A stretch of DNA of 34,085 nucleotides from positions 1-34,085 of the forward strand of contig SFQZ01000055.1 of assembly GCA_004562915.1 (NCBI GenBank), read 5' to 3'. Of this stretch, positions 16,069 through 24,556 are shown piece after piece; position 1 is the first letter of the stretch, and each line of letters begins with the position of its first letter. This stretch comes from a bacterium (GTDB lineage: Bacteria; Bacillota_A; Clostridia; Lachnospirales; Lachnospiraceae). Below the pieces are notes generated by a model, which had not been told where the DNA came from, searched no databases, and saw only the letters and a list, made by a program, of their open reading frames with translations. The position numbers were made by a program, and so were the translations under genes.

Positions 16069-17076
16069 ATGTTTGAAGGAAAAAAACAAAACGGTATGCA
16101 GCCGATGAGAGAAAATCAGCACAATTCGAGAAAAGTGAATTTGGGAAAGATCAGGAGAATAACAGTCGGTGCAGCGGTTGGAATTTTTGCAGGGATTACT
16201 GCACTGCAGTCTATTTATTCTCTGCAGGAGGATGAATATGCGGTGGTACAAACCTTTGGATATGTTCAGGTTGTGGAAACACCGGGCATTAAATTCAAAA
16301 TTCCCTATATTCAGAGTGTGTATAAAGTAAGTAAAGCATCAAAACAGTTTGCCGTAGGATACAGTCTTGAGACGGATGAAACCATAGATAAAGAATCCTT
16401 TATGATTACCAGTGATTACAATTTTGTGAATGTGGACTTTTATTTTGAATATCAGATTTCAGATCCCATCAAGTATTTTTATGCTTCCGAAGAACCGGAA
16501 GTGATTGTGAAAAATCTGGCGCAAAGTTACATACGTGATACGGTAGGCAGTCATGGTGTGGATGAAGTTTTGACTACCGGAAAATATGCAATTCAGTCAG
16601 AAATCAAAACGAAGCTGCAGGAGAGGATGGAACTGGAGGATATCGGTATTCAGATTACCAATGCGGTGATTCAGGATGCGGAAGTTCCTACAACGGAAGT
16701 GGCACAGGCTTTTAAAAATGTGGAAGATGCAAAGCAGGGGATGGAGACAGCTATTAACAATGCGAATGCGGATGCAAATACCAGAATACCGGAAGCAAAT
16801 GCACAGGCAGATAAAATCATAAAAGATGCCCAGGCTCAGAAAGAAGCACTGATTGCAGAGGCAGAAGGACAGGTAGCACGATTTAACTCTCTGTATGAGG
16901 AATATATTAAGTTCCCTTTGATCACAAAAGAACGTATGTTTTATGAGACAATGGAGGAAGTGCTGCCTAATATGGATATTTATATTACAGATGGTTCCAC
17001 CCAGACGATACTTCCGCTGGAGCCGTTCGCTACAGTAGAAAATGGTAAAGTGACGGATACAAAAGGAGAGGAATGA
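16069..17076 (+). CDS. hflK: HflK-like SPFH-domain membrane protein
   Basis: 335 residues, start with GAAAGGAAATAATT upstream. There is one membrane helix near residues 30-50 (VGAAVGIFAGITALQSIY), then an SPFH/Band-7 domain (about 52-240) opening with EDEYAVVQTFGYVQVVETPG. A helical Ala/Gln-rich coiled coil follows (ANADANTRIPEANAQADKII) and a C-terminal tail. HflK and HflC form a large membrane cage, in other bacteria around the FtsH protease. It overlaps hflC by four bases (ATGA). The riboswitch 200 bp upstream is the only promoter-linked signal I see before it. Confidence 0.9.
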   Translation: MFEGKKQNGMQPMRENQHNSRKVNLGKIRRITVGAAVGIFAGITALQSIYSLQEDEYAVVQTFGYVQVVETPGIKFKIPYIQSVYKVSKASKQFAVGYSLETDETIDKESFMITSDYNFVNVDFYFEYQISDPIKYFYASEEPEVIVKNLAQSYIRDTVGSHGVDEVLTTGKYAIQSEIKTKLQERMELEDIGIQITNAVIQDAEVPTTEVAQAFKNVEDAKQGMETAINNANADANTRIPEANAQADKIIKDAQAQKEALIAEAEGQVARFNSLYEEYIKFPLITKERMFYETMEEVLPNMDIYITDGSTQTILPLEPFATVENGKVTDTKGEE

Positions 17077-17954
17077 CTATGAAGAAAAAAATGATTATAA
17101 TTCCCTGTGCGGTTTTGGCTTTGATTTTAGGTTTGTCAGCAACGGTTGTAACAAAACCGGGAGAATATCGGGTAATCAAACAATTCGGTAAGATTGTGCG
17201 TGTAGAAGAAAATGATGGTTCGCAAAATGGATTAAGCTGGAAAATTCCGTTTATTCAGACAGAAACAGCCATCAGTTCAAAAATACAGTTAAGTGATCTT
17301 CCGGCCAGTGATGTCATGACTTCGGATAAGAAATCTATGATTTCCGATTGTTTTGTATTGTGGAGAATCAGTGATCCGGTAAAGTTTATTCAAAAGCTGA
17401 GTGGATCTGAACAAAATGCAGAATCACGAATCAGTTCAAATGTGTACAATGCTTTGAAAAACGTAATCAGTAGTTTAAGTCAGGAAGAAGTGATTTCGGG
17501 AAGGGATGGAGAACTGGCAAATCTGCTTACTGAGAAACTGGGAACAAATCTGGAGTCTTATGGTATTAAAGTGGAAAAAATTGAAACAAAGATGCTGGAT
17601 CTCCCGGATGAAAATAAAGATGCAGTATACAATCGTATGATATCTGAAAGAAATAATATTGCAGCATCTTATACTGCCCAGGGAGAACAGAAAGCACAGG
17701 AGATCAAGAACGATACAAATGAGCAGGTGACGGTTCTTCTTGCTCAGGCTCAGAAACAGGCGGATACGACTATTGCGGAAGGTGAGGCAGAATATATGAA
17801 AATTCTCAGCAGTGCCTACAATGATGAAAGCAAAGCAGATTTTTATGGATTTGTAAGACAGCTGGATGCTGTGAAAGCAACCCTTAAGGATGGCGAAAAT
17901 ATGATTGTCCTGGATAAGGATTCTCCTATTGCAGAGGTTTTTTATCATGAGTAA
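17073..17954 (+). CDS. hflC: HflC-like SPFH-domain membrane protein
   Basis: 293 residues from the ATG that overlaps the hflK stop. The ATG at 17079 (MKKKMIII) is equally likely given the AGGAGAGGA spacing. A signal-anchor helix lies at residues 5-25, with the SPFH domain from KPGEYRVIKQFGKIVRVEEN onwards. The ERNNIAASYTAQGEQKAQEI segment is typical of HflC, where family members read ERxRIAxxxRAEGEEEA. The C-terminus DKDSPIAEVF is also typical. It is the partner of hflK in the same operon and is expected to be extracytoplasmic. Confidence 0.9.
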   Translation: MTMKKKMIIIPCAVLALILGLSATVVTKPGEYRVIKQFGKIVRVEENDGSQNGLSWKIPFIQTETAISSKIQLSDLPASDVMTSDKKSMISDCFVLWRISDPVKFIQKLSGSEQNAESRISSNVYNALKNVISSLSQEEVISGRDGELANLLTEKLGTNLESYGIKVEKIETKMLDLPDENKDAVYNRMISERNNIAASYTAQGEQKAQEIKNDTNEQVTVLLAQAQKQADTTIAEGEAEYMKILSSAYNDESKADFYGFVRQLDAVKATLKDGENMIVLDKDSPIAEVFYHE

Positions 17955-18256
17955 GCAGCCGCTGACGCAGAAAATGTGCTGTCATGATGCTGCAGTAAAT
18001 CAGAACAAGCAGCCATACAATGGGGTTGGCCAGGCAGATACCGGTAAAGCCTAGTGCAGCCGAAGCCAGCCAGCCTCCAAGACTTCTGCCAATCAGTTCT
18101 CCCACACCGCTTAAGACCGCATGGATACTGTAGCCCATACCCTGAAGTGTGTTTCGCATGATCATCAGACAGCCGTGAAAACAGAACAGAGTGCTGATGA
18201 TTGTCAGGTATTGTACGGAAAGTTTACCTGCAGCATCGGAGCTGCTTCCAAGAACA
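17926..18256 (-). pseudogene. MATE-family efflux pump, C-terminal remnant
   Basis: The minus-strand frame reads LTIISTLFCFHGCLMIMRNT, then LQGMGYSIHAVLSGVGELIG and LANPIVWLLVLIYC. This matches the last two to three helices of MATE (NorM/DinF type) transporters, where RNxLQGxG and GxxELxxR are conserved. The frame has no start, and it is truncated at about 18256 where a LysR fragment on the other strand begins. About 110 of some 450 residues remain. Its end overlaps the hflC stop region. Confidence 0.7.
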
Positions 18257-18447
18257 AGTGAATTTACTGATGCACAGGATTTATGTGATAATCCTCTGAT
18301 TTGTTATAGGAAGGATTATCCTATGTATCGTCAGCTATCGACTTTATTTGCACAATTGGATATACAGCCCCATATTATTCACTATGCGTACAGCGAAGGG
18401 GCGATTGCTCATCTTGTGGAACAGGAACTGGAGATTGTCTGTGTGGC
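18257..18447 (+). pseudogene. LysR-type regulator, fragment of the substrate-binding domain
   Basis: DAQDLCDNPLICYRKDYPMY, then RQLSTLFAQLDIQPHIIHYA and YSEGAIAHLVEQELEI. This is typical of the LysR effector domain (residues ~150-230). The N-terminal DNA-binding half is gone, and the 3' end is cut at the long inverted repeat of the IS remnant at 18448. The flank with the MATE tail is an abrupt junction, so a deletion joined the two. Confidence 0.65.
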
Positions 18448-18508
18448 GGAGACAGTCCGGCAGAAATTCAGACTTTTTCAAGGCGCTGAATTTCTACGGA
18501 CTGTCTCC
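18448..18508. repeat. 61-bp near-perfect inverted repeat at the IS remnant edge
   Basis: Arms 18448-18471 and 18486-18508: GGAGACAGTCCG and AGAAATTCAG face CTGAATTTCT and CGGACTGTCTCC, with one short mismatch and a 14-bp loop. It lies between the LysR fragment and the stop of the transposase remnant. It could be the IS 3' end hairpin or two IS ends brought together. Confidence 0.6.
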
Positions 18509-18576
18509 TTCTTCTATAATTATCTGTTTTAGGGCGCAAAATCCCCTTGTTTGGACTTTGAGAAGCGCTCCTTTGA

Positions 18577-19436
18577 CTAAGCTGCTTTCTGCTCCTTTTT
18601 TCCTTCATATTTTTCGATTTCATGATGTAGAAACCGATGGTATTTCATGATGTTACGGCCGATTGCATACAGCATAAACTCTTTATATACTTTTTCCGCT
18701 GACCGATAGTTGAACCGCCGGAAGTCCTCGTTTTCCTTAATGTCCCCGAAATGTCCTTCCGTCTGGATTGAGCGTGTCTGGCGTTTCAGGATTCCCGTCG
18801 CGCTCTGGATGTTTGCCTTGGATCCTTCTGATACAGCAGGTTCTTTTCACTGCAGTAGCCGCTGTCGGCAGTAAGTGCTTCCAGTGTATCCCCGAATGCT
18901 CTCTGATGCTTTTCCAAAACAGGGATCAACGTGTTATAGTCTGTCCGGTCGCTGCTCACATAACTGTGGACAATAAAGTAATTCTCTACTGCAATCTGGA
19001 CATTGTATGCCGGCTTTAACTGCCCGTTCAGCATATAGTCCTCTTTCATCCACATAAATGTTGCTTCCGGATCCGTCTTGGAATAGCTGTTACGGTCTTT
19101 TCCCATGATCTCAAAACATTCCTTATATTCCATAAGGCGCTTGCCGCATTCTTCCAACTCCTCATAAAGCTTCTGGATCTCTGGCTTATGCTTTGTCAGC
19201 TTCCGCTGTCTGTTTTCCTCAATCAATTTCCTGACCTTTTCCATCCCTTCGATCACGAACCTCCGGGCTTCTCCAAGGTCGTATTTCGGTCCATATCCGT
19301 TCTCCTGCAGAAATGCGTTGTACTTTGCGTAAAGGGCGTCTATGGTGTCCAGAAGACCGGCAAGATGATAGTTTATACTTCCCCGCCAGACAAACGTGTA
19401 TCTGTTTGCATTCGCTTCAATTATTAAGTTATAATA
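18577..19436 (-). pseudogene. IS1182-family transposase, truncated and internally deleted
   Basis: The remnant begins IEANANRYTFVWRGSINYHL (the family block after the N-terminal domain, so about 150 residues are missing). It continues KYDLGEARRFVIEGMEKVRK, LMEYKECFEIMGKDRNSYSK and ALTADSGYCSEKNLLYQKD. A frame change near 18800 then jumps to NIQSATGILKRQTRSIQTEG and HFGDIKENEDFRRFNYRSAE, ending EGKKEQKAA at 18577. The family normally has more than 100 residues between YCSEKNLLY and NIQSA, including a cysteine-rich block, and these are deleted. It cannot be active. Confidence 0.85.
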
Positions 19437-19771
19437 ATGAGACAGATTTAACAGCAGTGGTAAATCTGGTTAACCTGGCGGCACGTGACAGATATCGTGT
19501 GGAGCGCGAAGATAAAGCAGGAGTTGGATATGTTGATTTCATTTTTTATCCGGAAATAGATTACAGTGCAGATGGTATTATACTGGAATTGAAAGTGAAT
19601 CATACACCAGAAGAGGCAATTCAACAGATAAAAGAGAAGAAGTATGCACTGAAATTTCAGGGGAAAATAGGTGAGAAAATAAAATATACGGGGCGTGTGC
19701 TGGCAGTTGGAATCGGGTATGATAAGGAGAAAAAAGTACAACGATGTAAAGTGGAAGTATTAGAATTGTAG
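19433..19771 (+). pseudogene. PD-(D/E)XK nuclease domain protein, C-terminal remnant
   Basis: YNNETDLTAVVNLVNLAARD, then GYVDFIFYP, IILELKVNHTPEEAIQQIKE and ILAVGIGYD-type VLAVGIGYDKEKK. This is the C-terminal nuclease-like domain (D in VDF, ELK triad) of AAA-ATPase/PD-(D/E)XK proteins abundant in Clostridia. The N-terminal ATPase part is missing at the edge of the IS remnant, with which it shares a boundary around 19435. No start codon with a ribosome binding site is seen. Confidence 0.7.
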
Positions 19772-19804
19772 GAAAAAGGTGAAGAAATAAATTGTCAGAA
19801 GAAA

Positions 19805-19847
19805 TTAGCACTCACCTCTTGACAGTGCTAACAATGTGTGGTATGTT
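19805..19847 (+). promoter_or_regulatory. CIRCE operator and promoter of clpB
   Basis: TTAGCACTC (19805-19813), nine bases, CAGTGCTAA (19823-19831) matches the HrcA-binding CIRCE element (TTAGCACTC-N9-GAGTGCTAA) with a single mismatch. It overlaps TTGACA (19819-19824), which with a 17-bp spacer and TATGTT (19842-19847) makes a housekeeping promoter. HrcA repression relieved by heat or misfolded protein is the expected control. Confidence 0.92.
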
Positions 19848-19948
19848 ATATTTCGAATAGAACAAATAACCTCAAAAATTGTCATAGATTTTTTCAGTCA
19901 ATCGGGCATATGCCTGGATTTGCTGAAAATGAAAAAGGAGGAGTGTAT

Positions 19949-22537
19949 ATGAATATCAGCAAATTTACGCAGAAATCTCTACAGGCTGTTCAGGATCTGG
20001 AAAAGACCGCATATGAGTTCGGTAATCAGGAGATTGAGCAGGAGCATCTTCTCTATAATCTTCTGCATCAGGATGACAGTCTGATTTTAAAAATGGTTGA
20101 AAAGATGGAAATCAACAAAGAGCATTTTCTGAATAATGTTGAGAATGCGCTGAATGCCCGTGTGAAAGTATCCGGCGGTCAGGTATATATCGGTCAGTAT
20201 TTGAACAAAGCTCTCGTAAACGGCGAGGATGAGGCAAAAGCCATGGGGGATGAGTACGTATCCGTGGAGCACCTGTTTCTTGCACTGCTGCGATACCCTA
20301 GCCCGTCCATGAAAAAGATTTTCCAGGAGTATGGTATTACCAGGGAACGTTTCCTTCAGGCTTTGAGTACAGTCAGAGGAAATCAGAGAGTAACAACGGA
20401 TAATCCGGAAGCGACGTATGATACCTTAAATAAATATGGTCAGGATCTGGTGGAGAAAGCGAGAAATCAAAAGCTGGATCCGGTGATTGGCAGAGACAGT
20501 GAAATTCGAAATGTGGTTCGTATCCTGTCCCGTAAAACAAAGAATAATCCGGTTCTGATCGGTGAACCAGGTGTAGGTAAGACAGCAGTGGTGGAAGGTC
20601 TTGCTCAACGTATCGTGCGGGGAGATGTGCCGGAAGGATTGAAAGACAAAACGATTTTTTCTCTTGATATGGGTGCCTTGGTGGCAGGAGCCAAGTACAG
20701 AGGTGAATTTGAGGAGCGTCTGAAAGCCGTTTTGGAAGAAGTCAGAAAAAGTGAAGGAAGGATTATTCTTTTCATCGATGAACTTCATCTGATCGTTGGA
20801 GCCGGCAAGACGGACGGTGCTATGGATGCCGGCAATATGCTGAAACCTATGCTGGCCCGTGGAGAACTGCATTGTATTGGAGCCACAACTCTGGATGAAT
20901 ATCGGCAGTATATTGAAAAGGATGCGGCTCTGGAACGAAGATTCCAGCCGGTTATGGTGGATGAACCAAGTGTGGAGGATACGATTTCCATTCTCCGTGG
21001 ACTGAAAGAAAGATATGAAGTCTTTCATGGTGTAAAAATTACAGACGGTGCACTGGTAGCTGCGGCTACTTTATCCAATCGCTATATTTCAGACCGGTTC
21101 CTTCCCGACAAGGCCATTGACCTGGTGGACGAAGCGTGTGCTCTTATAAAAACAGAGATGGATTCTCTTCCGTCTGAACTGGATGAACAGCAGAGAAAGA
21201 TCATGCAGATGGAGATTGAGGAAGCTGCTCTGAAAAAAGAGACGGATCGCCTCAGCCAGGAACGTCTGGAAGAACTTCAGAAAGAACTGGCAGAATACAG
21301 AGACGCATTCAATGTTCAGAAGGCACAGTGGGAAAATGAAAAACACTCTGTTGAAAAACTGTCTTCTTTGAGAGAACAGATTGAGGAGATGAATCGCCAG
21401 ATTCAGCTTGCTCAGCAGAAATATGATCTGAACAAAGCGGCAGAGCTGCAGTATGGCGAGCTTCCGAAGCTGCAGAAACAGTTGGAGATCGAAGAAGAAA
21501 AAGTGAAGAATCAGGATCTTTCCCTGGTACATGAGAGTGTGACGGATGAGGAGATCGCCAGAATCATTTCCAGGTGGACAGGAATCCCTGTGGCAAAACT
21601 GACAGAGGGAGAAAAAACAAAGATTCTGCATCTGGAAGATGAGCTTCATAAAAGAGTGATCGGACAGGATGAAGCGGTTACGAAAGTGACAGATGCCATT
21701 ATCCGTTCCAAAGCCGGTATCAAGGATCCGACAAAGCCAATCGGTTCTTTCCTGTTCCTTGGACCTACCGGTGTTGGTAAGACAGAGCTTGCCAAAACAC
21801 TGGCACAGACCCTGTTTGATGATGAAAATAATATGGTGCGTATCGATATGAGTGAGTACATGGAGAAATATTCCGTGTCCCGTCTGATCGGAGCACCTCC
21901 GGGATATGTGGGTTATGAGGAAGGCGGACAGCTGACTGAGGCTGTGCGTAGGAAACCGTATTCCGTAGTTTTGTTTGATGAGATTGAGAAAGCTCATCCG
22001 GATGTATTTAACGTACTGCTTCAGGTACTGGATGACGGACGTATCACAGATTCCCAAGGCAGAACTGTGGACTTTAAGAATACGATTTTGATCATGACAT
22101 CTAATATCGGTTCGTCCTATCTGCTGGATGGGATTCAGGAGGATGGCAGCATCCGTCCGGAGAACATTGAGATGGTCAATAATGATCTGCGTGCTCATTT
22201 CCGTCCGGAATTTTTGAACCGTCTGGATGAGATGATTATGTTCAAACCGTTGACCAAAGAGAATATCGGTGGTATTGTGGATCTGCTTATCAAGGATCTG
22301 AATCGCAGACTGGAAGATCAGCAGATTGCTATCCGCCTTACTCCGGCAGCAAAAGATTTTGTGATTGAAGGTGGTTATGATCCGGTGTACGGTGCACGTC
22401 CGCTGAAACGATATCTGCAGAAAAATGTGGAAACACTGGCGGCAAAAATGATTCTCGGTGGAAAAGTGGAGACAGGTGACACGATTGTTCTGGATTTGGA
22501 AAATGGGGAGTTGACAGCATCCGCACAGGCTGTATAA
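19949..22537 (+). CDS. clpB: ClpB disaggregase (AAA+ chaperone)
   Basis: The start MNISKFTQKSLQ at 19949 follows AAAAGGAGGAGTGTAT; the longer frame upstream crosses the leader. 862 residues, full length for ClpB. The Clp N-domain lies at 1-145. AAA1 has Walker A GEPGVGKT (205-212) and Walker B LFIDEL (about 274-279). The coiled-coil M-domain lies at about 400-520, which separates ClpB from ClpA and ClpC. AAA2 has Walker A GPTGVGKT (605-612) and Walker B VVLFDEIEKAH. It works with DnaK to pull proteins out of aggregates. Control by CIRCE/HrcA is visible upstream. Confidence 0.97.
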   Translation: MNISKFTQKSLQAVQDLEKTAYEFGNQEIEQEHLLYNLLHQDDSLILKMVEKMEINKEHFLNNVENALNARVKVSGGQVYIGQYLNKALVNGEDEAKAMGDEYVSVEHLFLALLRYPSPSMKKIFQEYGITRERFLQALSTVRGNQRVTTDNPEATYDTLNKYGQDLVEKARNQKLDPVIGRDSEIRNVVRILSRKTKNNPVLIGEPGVGKTAVVEGLAQRIVRGDVPEGLKDKTIFSLDMGALVAGAKYRGEFEERLKAVLEEVRKSEGRIILFIDELHLIVGAGKTDGAMDAGNMLKPMLARGELHCIGATTLDEYRQYIEKDAALERRFQPVMVDEPSVEDTISILRGLKERYEVFHGVKITDGALVAAATLSNRYISDRFLPDKAIDLVDEACALIKTEMDSLPSELDEQQRKIMQMEIEEAALKKETDRLSQERLEELQKELAEYRDAFNVQKAQWENEKHSVEKLSSLREQIEEMNRQIQLAQQKYDLNKAAELQYGELPKLQKQLEIEEEKVKNQDLSLVHESVTDEEIARIISRWTGIPVAKLTEGEKTKILHLEDELHKRVIGQDEAVTKVTDAIIRSKAGIKDPTKPIGSFLFLGPTGVGKTELAKTLAQTLFDDENNMVRIDMSEYMEKYSVSRLIGAPPGYVGYEEGGQLTEAVRRKPYSVVLFDEIEKAHPDVFNVLLQVLDDGRITDSQGRTVDFKNTILIMTSNIGSSYLLDGIQEDGSIRPENIEMVNNDLRAHFRPEFLNRLDEMIMFKPLTKENIGGIVDLLIKDLNRRLEDQQIAIRLTPAAKDFVIEGGYDPVYGARPLKRYLQKNVETLAAKMILGGKVETGDTIVLDLENGELTASAQAV

Positions 22538-22581
22538 TATGAAAGATACCAATTTAAAGCCCATAAGGAGGTTGCTTTATT

Positions 22582-22755
22582 ATGATTCCCAAAGATCCGG
22601 TAATGCTTTTGAGTTTTGTCAACACGCAGCTGCGAGATTATTATCCCAGCCTGTCTGAACTTTGTGAAGATAAACAGCTGAACCAGGAAGAACTGGAAAG
22701 AAAACTGAATCTGATCGATTATTTCTATGATGCTGGGAAGAATCAGTTTGTATAA
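22582..22755 (+). CDS. DUF4250 domain small protein
   Basis: A 57-residue ORF with AAGGAGG eleven bases before its ATG, 44 bp after clpB. It reads MIPKDPVMLLSFVNTQLRDY, then YPSLSELCEDKQLNQEELER, and ends DAGKNQFV, matching the DUF4250 pattern (LPKDPVMLLS...LRD.Y.SL..LC...YDxxxNQFV). Its function is unknown. It is probably cotranscribed with clpB and followed by a good terminator. Confidence 0.9.
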   Translation: MIPKDPVMLLSFVNTQLRDYYPSLSELCEDKQLNQEELERKLNLIDYFYDAGKNQFV

Positions 22756-22791
22756 AGGGATTTCTGTAACGGAACCATACTTGAAAAATAT

Positions 22792-22831
22792 AAGATGAGG
22801 ATATCCATATGTGTGGAATCCTCATCTTTTT
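22792..22831 (+). terminator. Terminator after clpB and DUF4250
   Basis: AAGATGAGGAT (22792-22802) pairs with ATCCTCATCTT (22818-22828) with a T-run. A perfect 11-bp stem. Confidence 0.9.
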
Positions 22832-22857
22832 ATATCATTGGAAAGTTTTAAGATTTT

Positions 22858-22880
22858 TCTATGATATAAAAACCCTCCGG
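22858..22880. repeat. Dispersed repeat, copy C (short)
   Basis: CTATGATATAAAAACCCTCC then GGATAG. It shares TATGATATAAAAACCC with copy A (15868-15925) and AAAAACCCTCCGG with copy B (33459-33496). The rest of 22832-23012 contains no convincing gene. Confidence 0.5.
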
Positions 22881-23012
22881 ATAGTAAATAAACTGTAATG
22901 CGGACTTCATAAATTCTTTCGTTTTCTTTTCTGTTATTTCAAGAAATTTTGGATATTCTAATGCTGATGAGAATGTATATTTCAAAACTTCAGGAAAGGG
23001 GAGTTCGTGGTT

Positions 23013-23582
23013 ATGGAAAATAAAATCAGGACAATAACAGAGAAAATTCTTCTTTTCTTTGCATTTTCCATGATTGGATGGGCATGGGAAGTGATCTACC
23101 ATCTGGCGGAAGAACATATAGTTGTCAATAGAGGATTTTTGTATGGCCCGTGGCTTCCTATTTATGGGACAGGCGGTGTGTTAATTCTTATATATCTGAA
23201 GAAATATTTGGACAGACCGGTGCTCCTCTTTTTCATGATTATGGGAGTATGTGGTGTGGTTGAATATGTGACAGGATGGTTTTTGGAGACGGTGTTTCAT
23301 GAAAAATGGTGGGACTATAGTGAATATATTTTTCAGATCAAGGGCAGAGTATGTCTGATCGGGCTTTTAGTGTTTGGTCTGGGCGGTTTGATTTTGGTAT
23401 ATGGGATTGCCCCATGGATGGAACGGAAAATTCAGCAAATGAAAAGCCATACACGTGCTATTCTGTGTATGGCTCTTTTGATCATTTTTATTATGGATGT
23501 GCTGTATTCTCTCAGGCATCCCAACCAAGGGGAAGGAATCACTCGTCCTGTCCTGATGGCGATGAAAGTCGGTTTTCAGTGA
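23013..23582 (+). CDS. PF06541-type membrane protein (putative ABC-transporter type IV family)
   Basis: I choose the ATG at 23013 (AGGGGAG nine bases upstream). 189 residues with about five hydrophobic segments. Family features are FSMIGWAWEVIYHL near residue 20, NRGFLYGPWLPIYGTGG, EYVTGWFLETVFHEKWWDYS and KGRVCLIGLLVFGLGG. These conserved polar residues within helices are typical of the CmpB/PF06541 group, whose function is unproven. Transcribed alone and convergent with the IclR gene, whose stop overlaps its own. Confidence 0.8.
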   Translation: MENKIRTITEKILLFFAFSMIGWAWEVIYHLAEEHIVVNRGFLYGPWLPIYGTGGVLILIYLKKYLDRPVLLFFMIMGVCGVVEYVTGWFLETVFHEKWWDYSEYIFQIKGRVCLIGLLVFGLGGLILVYGIAPWMERKIQQMKSHTRAILCMALLIIFIMDVLYSLRHPNQGEGITRPVLMAMKVGFQ

Positions 23583-23600
23583 TGAAAGTCGGCTTTCACT
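23561..23600. repeat. Tandem 20-bp duplication across the convergent stop codons
   Basis: GATGAAAGTCGGTTTTCAGT (23561-23580) and GATGAAAGTCGGCTTTCACT (23581-23600) differ at two positions. Each unit folds as TGAAAG-TCGG-CTTTCA (copy 2) or a weaker version (copy 1). Copy 2 is followed by TTTT, so the pair could be a bidirectional terminator. Copy 1 encodes the last residues of the plus gene, and copy 2 the last residues of the IclR gene. Confidence 0.7.
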
Positions 23601-24325
23601 TTTAAAAGAACTTCTGCCAGTTCGAGGATACGTGAATCAGACATTCGGGTGACCGGAGTGGTGATACTCATGGCATAACGACAGACTCCCGAATAATCGG
23701 GGAGAGAAACCGCGATGCAGCGCACACCAAGTTCATTTTCCTCGTCATCCACTGCATATCCCTGTCTGCGAACCTGCTTCAGACATTCCCAAAAAGCATC
23801 GTAGCTTGTAATGGTATGAGAGGTATACTTTTTAATTTCACTTGTTTCCCAGATCTGTCTTACTTTTTCGGCAGATAGATCTGCCATCATAGCTTTGCCC
23901 ACACCGGAGCAATATAAAGGAATCCTGCTTCCTACTTTAGAAACCATGCGTACAGAGTTCAGAGTTGATTCTTCTTTGCAGATATATACCGCTTCATTGC
24001 CATCTAATTGTACGAAATGTACAGTCTCACCAGTTTCACTGGAAATCTGCCGAAGAATCGGCCGAACGGTGTCCAGAATATCCATTTTTTCCAGGAGTCG
24101 ATTGGATAAGGAAAGAATTTTGAAAGAGAGGTAGTATTTACCTGTTTCCGTATCCTGTTTCACATAGCCCAGATACACTAGAGAAGTGAGAAGACGGTGA
24201 ACGGTACTTTTATTTAAATCAAGACGGTGGCTCAGATCCGTTAGTGGGAGAGGTCCGGCATCGGCCAGTGTCTCCAACACAAGGAAAAGCCTGTCAGCCA
24301 CCTGAATAGGGTTTTTATTTTCCAT
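23576..24325 (-). CDS. IclR-family transcriptional regulator
   Basis: 249 residues, start MENKNPIQVADRLF. An N-terminal winged helix-turn-helix (residues 8-70) carries LPLTDLSHRLDLNKSTVHRL, and a GAF-like effector domain (about 80-245) shows YCSGVGKAMMADLSAEKVRQ and GYAVDDEENELGVRCIAVSL, the usual IclR blocks. The divergent gene is a KDPG aldolase, and its promoter carries a GAGTTYCA palindrome of IclR/KdgR style. The most likely role is repression of the aldolase until a keto-deoxy sugar acid or similar ligand appears (inference from context). Confidence 0.92.
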   Translation of the reverse strand: MENKNPIQVADRLFLVLETLADAGPLPLTDLSHRLDLNKSTVHRLLTSLVYLGYVKQDTETGKYYLSFKILSLSNRLLEKMDILDTVRPILRQISSETGETVHFVQLDGNEAVYICKEESTLNSVRMVSKVGSRIPLYCSGVGKAMMADLSAEKVRQIWETSEIKKYTSHTITSYDAFWECLKQVRRQGYAVDDEENELGVRCIAVSLPDYSGVCRYAMSITTPVTRMSDSRILELAEVLLKVKADFHH

Positions 24326-24411
24326 TTGCTCACCTTTTTACAATTTTTCTGCCGCTATTGTATCACTTTTATAAGAAGGTAGCAACGGTGAATTTTTTGG
24401 TGGATTTAGTA

Positions 24412-24489
24412 TTGACATTTATTGGATGGTGAGTATAATGAAAATAAAGAGTTTCATAATACAAAATCGAGTTCCACAATATGAAACTC
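24412..24489 (+). promoter_or_regulatory. Promoter and IclR-type operators of the KDPG aldolase
   Basis: TTGACA (24412-24417), 16 bp, TATAAT (24434-24439). Downstream of the start point lie the half-site GAGTTTCATAAT (24449-24460) and a 21-bp imperfect palindrome at 24469-24489 (GAGTTCCACA / TATGAAACTC). KdgR-like IclR regulators bind TTTCA...TGAAA palindromes. The position after the start site suggests a roadblock type of repression. Confidence 0.8.
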
Positions 24490-24556
24490 AAGCAAATAAA
24501 ACGATATGGTTTATTTATCAAGCGAAAACTATGAAATGGAAAAGGAGGAATTTAAA

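Noticed and set aside
21089..22564. 491-codon open frame on the minus strand
   Set aside because: Lies wholly opposite clpB, has no ribosome binding site and is rich in Cys/His/Phe/Ile as expected from an antisense shadow.
22848..23117. 89-codon minus-strand frame ending YYPEGFYIIEKS
   Set aside because: The PEGF end comes from the dispersed repeat, and the upstream part overlaps the start of the PF06541 gene. No ribosome binding site.
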